A DNA stretch of 64,000 bases from positions 421,936,757 to 422,000,756 of the forward strand of contig NC_081415.1 of assembly GCF_030272615.1 (NCBI RefSeq), given 5' to 3'. The stretch comes from Cryptomeria japonica (taxonomy: Eukaryota > Streptophyta > Pinopsida > Cupressales > Cupressaceae). Of the stretch, positions 12,298 through 21,737 are shown piece by piece (the stretch's first letter is position 1; the number at the start of each line of letters is the position of its first letter). Both the position numbers and the translations under genes were made by a program. A model generated the notes under the pieces. It did not search any database. It had not been told where the DNA came from and saw only the letters and a list, made by a program, of their open reading frames with translations.

Positions 12298-13965
12298 TTA
12301 AAAGCCTGGGGGCAGGACTCCTTGATAGTTCTCTGCCTTCCATCAGCTATGTTTTGTTTACTCTCTTGGTCCCTATGCCATTTCATGGTTTTGCATCCTG
12401 GTGGGGATCTCGAGGCCCCAAAATCTGCCTTAGATCTGGTTTTGGTTTTTACTCCATTAGGACCTCCTGTCTTCTTGGTCTTAATTTTCTTTCCATTTTC
12501 TGTTGTGTTTTCTTCTTGTTGTTCTGCCTTGGATTCATCTTGTATGTTGCTCCATAGCTTTTCTCTTTTCCGGGGTGAAGTGGTCATATTTACTTCTATG
12601 TTCTGGAATAAAGCATTTAAGTTTGCTTGTGGCAATCCAAACTTATTGCTCCTTCTCATATCTATTTCCTGTTCTTGAAGCTCTTTCCCTAAACAGGGTT
12701 CTTCTTTCTCTGATATGGGTTCATATAGTTCCTCATGATGAGAGTCAGTGATATCCTCAATCTCACCATCCTCAAGTGTCTCTATACTGATTTCATTCTC
12801 CTTCTCTTGCAACTGGAGGGCTTCAAAGGTATTGCCTATTTTGATCTCAAATTCCTTGGTTTCATTCTTCTTGTTCCCCTTCATGGCAGGGTCTTTAATA
12901 AGGTCATCATTTTCCTGATTTACTGGAACCAGATTTCCACTTTTTTCTTCTAACTTATTGCAGACTTTGTTGTTATTTTTTTCTTTCCAAATCGGTTTAG
13001 TAATATTTTTTTCTTTAACCATAGGTCTTTTAGGGTTGTTGGGGCAAGCCTTAGCCCAGTGACCTACTTTTTTGCAAGAAAAACACACAAAAGGGAGAGA
13101 TTCAAATTCAATGGCTTGTTCCCATAACCCAAGTTTGGAGCTTATATCAATAGTACTTGGGAGATCCATATTCTGTGATATGTTGACGCAGATGCATGCA
13201 TACACTAGTCTCTTGCGAGCTGCAGTCATTGGGTCTATCACAATAAGCTCCCCAAAGGAATTAGCAATTCCTGAGAAAACATCCTCCACCTAGTATTCCA
13301 ATGGTAGTCCGGGCAATCTAACCCACACCAGAGCAGATTCAAAAAAGGAGTCATTTAGTTCCATGTTAGGGGTCCATTTTCTAACAGAAAGAGATGATTT
13401 ACCAAACATCCAAGGGCCTCCACTTAGAATTGCTTCCAAATCTTCCCTGCATGAAAAAGAGAACACAAAAAAACCCCGTGGCAGGGCAAAAACTTCAGCC
13501 TGTCCTTTCATTCTTCATTTTCTTTTAACAAAGGATCTAACATCCTCAATATTAGGTCAGGGTCCGACAAATTTCCCCACCAGAGAAAGAGTCATTAAAG
13601 AGATGCTATGGTCAATAACCAAATCGGGAACCTCAATCGCAAGTTTACCTATTCTATTGTCTGATATATCCTTCACAAAGGGGAGAGAAGATTTACCAGT
13701 CGGTTTTCCAGAGGCATGTCTAGCGAAGAGGCTATTCCATGGTTTAGGTATTCGCCCCTCCTTGGTATTTCCGATATCAACTTGCACCGCCTCGGGGCAA
13801 GAATCTTGCATATTTTTTTAATTTTTCAGGATCGGGAGGAGGGTCCCATGTTCGTGGGTCCCCATCCTGTCTTCCATCCTCATCATCAGATGTTTGTCCT
13901 TGAGCTGCAGTGGATTCAGACCCAGAGGAACCAGCATTGTTGTTCCCTCCATTTCTCGAATTCAA
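12294..13965 (-). pseudogene. LINE1 ORF1: DUF4283-type nucleic-acid-binding protein with CCHC zinc knuckle
   Basis: Starts at ATG 13965 with a Gly/Asn/Ser-rich N-terminus (MNSRNGGNNNAGSSGS). It shifts frame once in an A-run near 13812 and then continues in one frame. DUF4283 region at 13290-13511: FALPRGFFVFSFSCREDLE, GGPWMFGKSSLSVRKW, WVRLPGLPLEY. Zinc knuckle CFSCKKVGHWAKACPNN near 13050, then an acidic/lysine-rich tail. Stops at 13557 (TGA), about 13512 (TGA) and 13290 (TAG, at an expected Trp) interrupt it. Plant L1 ORF1 proteins have this plan and bind the element RNA. The stop overlaps the ORF2 start. Confidence 0.85.
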
Positions 13966-14070
13966 ATTTCCCCCTGCAAACGCGGTTCCCTCTATTTCTC
14001 AAGTTATTTTTTGACTTCAAATTTCCCCCTACAAATGCGGTTCCCTCCAATTGGTATTGTTGCTCCATGA
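13961..14070 (-). repeat. 55-bp tandem duplication in the LINE1 5' UTR
   Basis: TTCAAATTTCCCCCT begins at 13961 and again at 14016, each followed by a near-identical CGCGGTTCCCTC / TGCGGTTCCCTC block. Repeated 5' UTR monomers are common in L1-type promoters. Confidence 0.65.
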
Positions 14071-14103
14071 ACTACCACAATTGTTCTTTGATGAGAAGGC
14101 GAC

Positions 14104-14740
14104 ATAATTCCATAATCTTCGACAAGGGTCCTTGACAATCCAACAATATTGCGATAAGTTCGCTAAATTTCTTAAGAATGTACCCATGTACCAGAATGAT
14201 GAGAAAGGTCAGGCCAAGAAGTTCATTTTGGGGCTAAACACCAACATAGGGGTAGAAGTTTACATGCATGGACTTGAAAACATGAATGATATACTTGAGA
14301 AGTCTTTAAAGCATGAAAGAAAGATTCAAGCCCTAGCAGCAGCAAGACAAAACTTTAATGAGAGTCATTCATTTAAAAGGAAGCGGGAATTCAAGGGGAA
14401 CACTGACTTCAACAAAAGTCAAAGGAATAATTCATCTGAAAGAAGGCCACCCCCTAATCAATATCAGAGGAATGGAAAAAATAATAATAACAGGGGCAAT
14501 TATAACAAGAATGACCAACACAATAGGATAACTTATCCACCAATGACCAATGAAGCAAGGAATGATCCTCCTAGGAATCAAGTAAGGCGGGGACCACTAG
14601 GTGGGTGTTTTATATGTGGAGAGAACCATTTTGCTAGAGAATGCCCAAGAATGCAAGGTCAAATTAGGGCCAACCAACCACAACAAGGACCTCAACAAAG
14701 GATTCATGCAACAGTTAGAAACCGAAGAACAAGATTTTAG
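14104..14740 (+). pseudogene. gag: Element A gag, C-terminal half with CCHC knuckle
   Basis: Reads MYQNDEKGQAKKFILGLN and an Asn/Arg-rich stretch, then the zinc knuckle CFICGENHFARECPRM, which binds element RNA in the particle. Compared with element B, the N-terminal ~200 codons are missing (LINE1 junction). The gag-protease boundary carries a TAG at 14738, where element B has CAA. Confidence 0.85.
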
Positions 14741-16560
14741 AATGTTCCCGTGGAAACTAAAGGTACAATATTTGAACAACCAATTTCAACTCTAATTGAC
14801 ACTAGGTCATCTAAATGTTTCATTACACCTGAATTAGTAATAAAATTTGCATTAAGAGTTAAGAAAATGGAGTCATCATGGACAGTTCAATATGGGGATA
14901 AGGCAACTAGGGAAGTAACCAAGTGTTTACCAAAAGCAAGGGTATAATCTCCCGAGTTTGAAATAAGGGTAGATCTCTATGTGGCACCCCTACAGTTATA
15001 TGACGTAATTATTGCAATGAGTTGACTAACAGAACATCAAGATAGTGTGGATTGCTACGACAAAGTGGTCAAGTGTTTGGATGATGGGGGAAGAAGGGTC
15101 AAAATTCAAGGAAAGTTTAAACCTATCAACATAGAAACCATATCATCCATGTAATTAAAGAAGGAAAGTAGAATAGGAGAAGAGGAAATTACCCCAACTT
15201 TTAAAAATATCCCCTTCTTACAAGAGTTCAAGGATGTATTTCCAGAGGAATTACCAGGCTTACCCCCTAAAAGGAAATTTGACTTTTCTATTGATATACT
15301 ACCAGGAGTTGAACCAGTATCAAGGGCGCCTTACCGAATGAACACAACTAAATTACATGAACTCAAAATGCAATTGGAGGAACTCTTAGCTAAGGGATTA
15401 ATAAGGCCAAGTGTATCACCATGGGGAGCGCCAATCTTATTTGTTAAGAAGAAGCATGAGACCTTAAGACTATGCATTGACTATAGGATGTTGAACAAGG
15501 TAACAATAAAGAATAGGAACCCCTTGCCTCCAATAGAGGACGTGTGTTATCAAATGAAGGGAGCAATAGTGTTTTCAAAGATAGACCTCCGATTAAGATA
15601 TCATCAACTTATAAATAAGGAAGAAATATTCTAAAGACAACTTTTAGGATTAGATATAGGCATTATGAATTCACAGTAGTACCCTTTGGTGTAACCAATG
15701 ATCTAGCTCCATTTATGAACCTGATGAATAGTGTGCTTCATGACTATTTGGACAAATTTGTCTTGGTATTTTGGATGACATCTTGATTTACTCTAGAAAC
15801 GAGGAGGAACATCTAGTGCACCTACAATTGGTTTTTCAAAGGTTAAGGGAACATAAGCTATATGTAAAATTATCAAATTGTGTCTTCTTTGAAGAAAAGA
15901 TCCACTACCTTGGACATATCATATCAAAAGAAGGAATAGCAGTTGATCCAGATAAGATAAAGGCAATAGTGGAATGGTCGATCCCTAAAAATGTTTCGGA
16001 GGTAAGAAGCTTTATGGGGCTAGCAGGGTACTATAGAAGGTTTATCTAAGGATTTTCTAAGATAGAAAACCCTATCACATCATTGCAAAGAAAAGGTAAA
16101 AGGTTTGTGTGGACAGAGCAAAGTGATAAGGCATTTCAAATTTTGAAGGAAAAACTAACTACAACACCTATCTTAAGGGTCCCAGATCCAAATGGACACT
16201 TCACAGATGTAATAGATGCTTCTATTGAAGGTTTAGGAGGAGTACTTATCCAAGATGAAAAGGTTTTCGCTTACTAATCTAAGAAGTTGAAGACTCGTGA
16301 AGTTAATTATGCACCCCACAACTTACAGTTAGCAACAATTGTGCATGCCCTACAAAAATGGAGACACTTATTACTTGGGAAGCCCTTTGAGTTAAAATCA
16401 GATAACCAAGGACTTAAGTACATTTTTACCCAACCCCACTTAAATGCTAGACAAAGAAGGTGGTTAGAATTTCTAAGTGAATAAGGTTTTGAAATTGAAT
16501 ATATTAACGGAAAAGAAAATAGGGTGGCAGATGCTTTTGATTAGGAGGAGACACTTGATG
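14741..16560 (+). pseudogene. pol: Element A protease, reverse transcriptase and RNase H (multiple stops and frameshifts)
   Basis: Protease: the active site reads STLIDTRSSKCFITPEL; DTGS in sister element B is DTRS here. RT N-terminus: [20 protein letters not shown] then [18 protein letters not shown]. The frame breaks near 15632, and a T is missing just before the active-site LDDILIYS (about 15766). Connection/RNase H: SFMGLAGYYRRFI, PNGHFTDVIDASIEGLGGVL. Stops include 14945, about 15022, 15632, 16275 (TAA at an expected Glu) and 16482. RNase H ends near 16560 (GKENRVADAF). Non-functional. Confidence 0.85.
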
Positions 16561-17705
16561 ACTATAGCAACATTCAAAACCACTTTCAAGAAGCAAATAA
16601 TGGAAGAGGAAGAACATGATCCATGGTATGAGTAAGTCAAATTGACTTTAGAATATGATCCAACAGATCCTGAGGTTGAAGGGTACATGTTAGATCAAGA
16701 AGGGTTGCTAAGGTACAATAACAGAATCTATGTTTCAAATTCATGGGACTTAATACTCCTTACTCAGGACACCCGAGGGTTAATAAACTTTATGCGGATC
16801 TAAAGAAGCTATACTTTTGGCAAGGAATGAAGAATGACATAGTTCAGTATGTGGCTAAATGTTTGGAGTGTCAAAGGGTAAAAGAAGAACATAGGCATCC
16901 AACTGGACTATTACAGTTACATGATGTACCTGAACACAAGTGGCAAGTTATTGGTATGGACTTTGTGCAAGGCTTGCCCATGTCACCTTCCAGACATGAT
17001 ATGATAATGCTGGTAATTGATAAACTCACAAAGGTGGCACACTTTATACCAAGGAACTTGTCAGATGATGCACCTACTTTGGCAAGGCGGTTTGTTAAGG
17101 AAATATTTAGGTTGCATGGGATGCTAGAGAAAATCATATCAAATAGAGATGCTAGAGTCACTTCAAGGTCTTGGACAACTCTTCAATCAGCTTTGGGAAC
17201 TCAACTAAATTTTAGTACTACATACCATCATGAAACTGATGGTCAAACAGAAAGGACAAATCAGATCTTTGAAGACCTACTTCGCATGTACTGCATGGAC
17301 CAACATAAGAAATGGGAAGAGTACCTACCACTAGTAGAGTTTTCTTACAACAACACTTTTCAAATATCTTTGGGAATGGTACCTTTTGAAGCATTGTATG
17401 GTAGGCCATGTCGGACACCTTTGAGTTGGGATGGCCTTAAGGATAGATTAATAATTGGTCTAGATATGTTGAAGAAAATGGAAAGGAAAACTAAGGAAAT
17501 TAGGCAAATGTTGAAGGAAGCTTCAGATAGGCAGAAAAGTTATGCAGACAAGAACAGGACACCAATGGAGTTTCAGGTGGGAGAAAAAGTTTTCTTGAGG
17601 GTCAGACCACATAAGAGTTCCATAAGGTTTGGGAAAAAGACTAAGTTTGCACCTCGTTATGTTGGACCTTTTGAAATCTTGGAAAAGATTAATCCAGTTG
17701 TGTAC
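16561..17705 (+). pseudogene. pol: Element A integrase
   Basis: The longest open stretch (16743-17729) is integrase. The zinc finger is HPRVNK...CLECQR. The catalytic core keeps all three acidic residues: D in IGMDFVQGLP, D in ISNRDARVTS and E in ETDGQTERTNQ. The C-terminal domain holds [15 protein letters not shown]. The stretch before 16743 is disrupted, and one base is missing near 17705 relative to element B, shifting into the chromodomain frame. Confidence 0.85.
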
Positions 17706-17974
17706 TTTTGGTCTTACCTCCCCAGTTGATCCAAATCCATGATGTCTTCCATGTGTCACTTCTTAAAAAGTATGTGCCTGATCAAAAATATATTTTGAAT
17801 TGGGATGCCTTACAGGTCAAGGAAACAGGGGGAATGACGATAAAGCCATTCAGAATCTTGGAGAGGTGCCAGTACCAATTGCGCAATAGAGAGGTTGATC
17901 GGTGCAAAGTACAATGGAATCAATATGATGAGAAGAATGCTACATGGGAGGACACTAATGAGATGCAACAATAG
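17706..17974 (+). pseudogene. Element A C-terminal chromodomain
   Basis: LLKKYVPDQKYILNWDALQV leads into the chromodomain: FRILERCQYQLRNREVD, KVQWNQYDEKNATWED. Aromatic and Trp-Glu signature positions of a chromodomain (ILE.R, KV.W, TWE) are visible. In chromoviruses this domain directs integration toward particular chromatin. The reading frame differs from integrase by a one-base deletion. Confidence 0.8.
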
Positions 17975-18059
17975 TTTTGTTTTTTGTTTTATACTTATCA
18001 TGAACTGTAAACTCTTATTTGGTTATGTTAAATAAGTGCATCAAGACGATGCACAATTT

Positions 18060-18072
18060 AAGGGGGGGAGGA
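18060..18072 (+). other. Element A polypurine tract
   Basis: AAGGGGGGGAGGA immediately before the LTR start TGTGATAACCC. The same tract precedes LTRs at 54662 and (as GGGGGGAAGG) 56079. Confidence 0.8.
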
Positions 18073-19177
18073 TGTGATAACCCTCTTTCTCTATCTTGAT
18101 AAAAACTTGCTACTATTGCTATTATATTTCATATCATTTTGTGATTATTGTTAGAAGTGTTTTATTTATTAAGGTTGAAACTATTTTTGATGAAAAGTAA
18201 TTTCTTGAGTTCTTGAAAAAAAAAACATGATAGAAGTAGGAAGATTTTTTTAGACAATTGTATTGTAGGAGATTGTTTTTTTTCAACTTTTTGAGGAGAT
18301 CTTACCAAGCTAGAAGGAAGGATTAAAGAAGGATACTTAGAGAGATTTGGAGGTGATTCAACATCAAACGGTTACGATCATTTCAGGTTCCCCTCTTGTC
18401 TATTTCTTGTTTTGAAGAAAAAAAAAGATTTTATGTACTTAAAAGAAAAAGGGAAAAAATTCTACTTGCGTGCATGGATTTTTATAGGTTTTGATAGTAA
18501 AAATTTATATACAAGATAAAAAAAAATTTATGGAATATATATATATATATATATATATGAAAATGAGAAATATCTTTAAAAAGCTTCTATTTTCTTCACT
18601 TTGGATTATATTATTTTCAAGAAATTTTAGTTTAAAAAAAATAAAAAAATAAAAGAATGAGATATATTAGGAATATATATTTCCTTATTCAAAAAAGATT
18701 TAGATTAGAATATGTAAATGTTTTTTTAGAGATCCGTGTATTTTTTCATTTTTCTTTCTGTGTAAATAAATTAAACTCTCTGTAAATTTAAATTTTCAAC
18801 TCTTTGTTTATTTAATCCTGTGAGGATATTATTTATGGAAACAATTTATCTCTGTGTGATTTATCTTCGAATACATATTCTTCATGTAAATTTATTTCTC
18901 CATTTATTCTTGTGAGAAATCATGAAAGGATCCACCTCTGAAAAATAGTTATCCCTTTGAATGGTATTCTCTGTGAATATATATACCTTAGAGAAAATTT
19001 ATCTTTGGTGTATTCATCCTTGCAGATAAACATCTCTGAATTTTATGCATCTTTGTAAATATTTTATCCCTCAAAATGAATTATTTCTCTATGATTAATT
19101 ACCTCTCAGGAATAAAATGAATTATTTCTTTATGATTAATTACCTCTCAGGAATAAAATTTACTTCGTGGTGAATAA
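18073..19177 (+). mobile_element. Element A 3' LTR, internally deleted and 3'-truncated
   Basis: Starts TGTGATAACCCTC. Aligns with element B's LTR from 54662, but lacks about 300 bp corresponding to roughly 54787-55080; the deletion joins two ATTTTT(G/A)AT sequences. Contains a (TA)n run at about 18534-18558. Homology stops near 19177, after AATTTACTTCGTGGTGAATA. Confidence 0.75.
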
Positions 19178-19680
19178 CTCACACCCACCCCACTACCTAC
19201 GGCCATTGCCATCGCAGTGGTCTGTAGGATACGTGGGATGGGGAAGGGGCAGGGCCCGCGGGCCCACTTCCCCAGTCCTTCTCCATTAACTGTCGTTTTT
19301 ATTAAAAAAGCTATTATAGTAAATTAAATCGTTAGTTTTAAAAAATTATTAATTTTTTTTATTTATTATAAATTGGTTATGGTTAATTTTAGATTTCATT
19401 AAACTTTTTATTAGGCAAATTTATGTTTAGGTTAATATTAATGATAGTTGATACTTCCAATTTGAAATATAGTTTAATAAATTTACTTACAATTAATCTT
19501 TTCGTAGACTTATTGGGTTATTTAGAAGGTTTTTTTAATTCATTAAAAGATATCAATTTATAATATTATAATTGTCAATTCAAGTTAATTATTGATCAAA
19601 TTGTCTAATTCTCTGGATCCCTTAACCAATTGTTTAATCAAGTAAATAAATATCTAATTTAAAATTGCCCTCATTTAAAA
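19178..19680. repeat. Dispersed repeat X, copy 1 (left part; continues beyond LINE2)
   Basis: From 19215 to 19680 this matches 63483-64000 closely (GCAGTGGTC(T/C)GTAGGATACG, ATTAGGCAAATTTATGTTTAGG, AATATCTAATT(T/C)AAAATTG). It holds no ORF and is AT-rich apart from a GC-rich patch at 19240-19280. Copy 1 is interrupted at 19689 by LINE2 and should resume at 24546. Class unknown. Confidence 0.7.
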
Positions 19681-20099
19681 AATTGAACATTTTTTTTTAT
19701 TAATTAAAAACGGGTTTTTCAAAGGAACCCAGAACCTTGTTACATAGCAGGAGAAAGATAAAGCATTAAAGAGGCAAGAAATAACAACAATGCTTGGACA
19801 CCCATACAAGGAACAAATCCCAATTAAAACAAAAAGGGATCACAAGACAAAGAGAACAACACTAGACGACCTAAGGACAACACAAAGACAACACCGAGAC
19901 AGCACAAGGACAAGGACAACTAGATATTTCTTATGAGTTCTTCCGCATGAACCACCATTTGCCTCATATTGACCGCAAATTTTTTCATATCATCCAACTC
20001 TTTTTCCTTGATACCAACCTATTTCCGAGTGTTGGCCCTTGTTCTTTTTTCATGACCCTTCTTCTTAGTCTGATCCTTCTCATCCTGCTTGACTTTAAT

Positions 20100-21546
20100 C
20101 TATTCAAATTTATTTATCAGCATGTTAACATGGTAAACAATGGCCTTAAGGATCTGGAAGTTTTGCTCAGCAATCCTCTTCACAGTAAGTTCCATCTTAT
20201 CCACTCTATTGACCAGATTGTTCAGGTTAGTTTCCAAACCCTTATCATCTCTGATCGCTTCCAGCTCCTTCACCTTCTTTTCCATTTCCAAAATTTTACT
20301 AACCATTGTCTCAATTGCTTCAACCTTGTTAATAGCAACCATTAATTCTTTAACGTTCTCAGAGAGATGCTTCTCACCCATAGTTGCCTTTTTTATCAGT
20401 CTTCAAGTCACCAATCTCTTTCGTCATTTTACTAATGACCTCACAGAAACCCTTGATGCTTTCATTACCAATGACACCATGACAGACATTTTGATTTCCC
20501 ATGTTGTTCTCCTGACCCTCATTCTGCATTCTCTATGTGTTCAGGTTCTCCCCATGGTCACCATCCAGCATTTCATCTTCCTCCTTACTCTTATTATTAT
20601 CCATTTTTTCAACCTCAGAATCCTCATTAGAAGAAATAATAATCTTCCTTTTCACCTTATTTATCCCCTTACTAGTCTTCTTGGTCCTTTGGGTTTGCTC
20701 ACCCATTCCCTTTCTCTTCTTTCTTTTTATGATTTTATCATCAAAAGACTCATCCTCAGAGTCCGAAAGGTCAAAATCCATAGCAGTCCCCTTGCTCTTT
20801 CCCTTGGTCTTCCCCTTGTTGCTAAAATCCTCAGACTCACCATCAGTTTCAGAATAGAGATTGAACCCACTATTCTCACTTTTAGTATCATCATCCCTAA
20901 TTTGTTTTCCTTTACTAATGGGTTTCTCAACAATTTTCCCCTTCAACATCTTATAAACTAAAACCATTAAACCCTGGTGGAGGGCGTGATCTCTTTGAGG
21001 ATCTTTCTGCATTTCACGAATAGTATGATCCATAGAGCATGCAAGATAGTAAGGTAGACTAACCTTGTCACCATGGTGAAAGTGGTTGAGCAGCACAAAG
21101 TGATGCCCATAAGCCCTTGTGAATCTCTCATCTAGAGTAATGTAGCTAATGGTGACAAACATAACAAACCTCCATGACCTGCAAATACGCTTAGGGGAAT
21201 AGTAGGGATTATCTGCCTTCACCAATTTCCTTTTTTCTCCATCTGTGACAGGAAACCTATCCGCGGCCTTGTCATACACACTTTGGTCTCTGTAAAATTC
21301 TGTACCTTCTTTCACCATACCCGTAGCTTTAGCAATGACATCCTTGTCCACTTGCATCATCTGGGTGCCAACAAGAACCTTACCATTATTCCAGTTTTTT
21401 ATGAAATGCTTAGTGACAGTAGGGTCTTTGTCGCAGAGCCTTTCCATAAAAACATTCAAACGTCCTTCTTGAAGAATCTCCCAGACTTCAATGTTTTTCT
21501 TCCAATCCGAGCAAGAAGCCGGTTCAAACCTCTTTTTACCCCCCAT
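20100..21546 (-). pseudogene. LINE2 ORF3: unknown protein with PMD/Transposase_32-like N-terminus and coiled-coil C-terminus
   Basis: ATG at 21546. The first ~200 codons are an all-helical region (WEILQEGRLNVFMERLCDKD, KATGMVKEGTEFYRD, SWRFVMFVTISYITLDERFT, HHGDKVSLPYYLACSMDHTI) whose layout resembles the putative plant transposon domain Transposase_32 / PMD. A highly acidic-basic linker (DLSDSEDESFDDKIIKRKKR) follows, then a coiled coil (EAIETMVSKILEMEKKVKEL). Breaks: TAG at 20533 and a one-base shift near 20385 where the coiled-coil frame starts. It lies 190 bp after the RNase H stop on the same strand, within the same apparent LINE insertion. An independent retrocopied gene is the alternative. 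Function unknown. Confidence 0.6.
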
Positions 21547-21737
21547 TTTATCCTTAAATTCTCAATTCTTCCTTATCGCGGCTCTGTTATTTTCTCTGCG
21601 ATCTCTGTGAAAAAACCTAACAATTTTATTGTTGTTATGAAGAGCCACCCATAATCCATGCCAAGTAAATATGATATAACAAATAAAACAAGCCTCACCG
21701 TCATTGTGATCAATCATAGAAAAATGAGGAAAAGGAA

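Larger units (their letters stand above)
10488..14103 (-). mobile_element. LINE1: L1-type non-LTR retrotransposon, 5' end to mid-RT, 3' part displaced by the Tat element
   Basis: Minus-strand order: 5' UTR with a 55-bp duplication, ORF1, then ORF2 (endonuclease and the first third of RT). RT stops abruptly at 10488, where the Tat 3' LTR ends. The missing RT remainder should lie left of the Tat 5' LTR, outside the window. The 5' boundary at about 14103 abuts gag of Ty3 element A, so LINE1 probably inserted into A. Confidence 0.8.
14104..19177 (+). mobile_element. Chromodomain Ty3 element A (IFG7/Galadriel-like), 5'-truncated
   Basis: Contains gag C-terminus, protease, RT, RNase H, integrase, chromodomain, polypurine tract and 3' LTR, closely matching element B (28621-30735 plus 52109-57352). 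It starts mid-gag at the LINE1 boundary. The LTR appears cut at about 19177, where the alignment with element B's LTR stops and a dispersed repeat begins. A C-terminal chromodomain marks it as a chromovirus; the IFG7/Galadriel assignment is a best guess from RT and RNase H wording. Confidence 0.85.

Noticed and set aside
20140-20961. 273-codon hydrophobic plus-strand ORF suggesting a membrane protein
   Set aside because: It is the antisense of LINE2 ORF3's charged linker and coiled coil.
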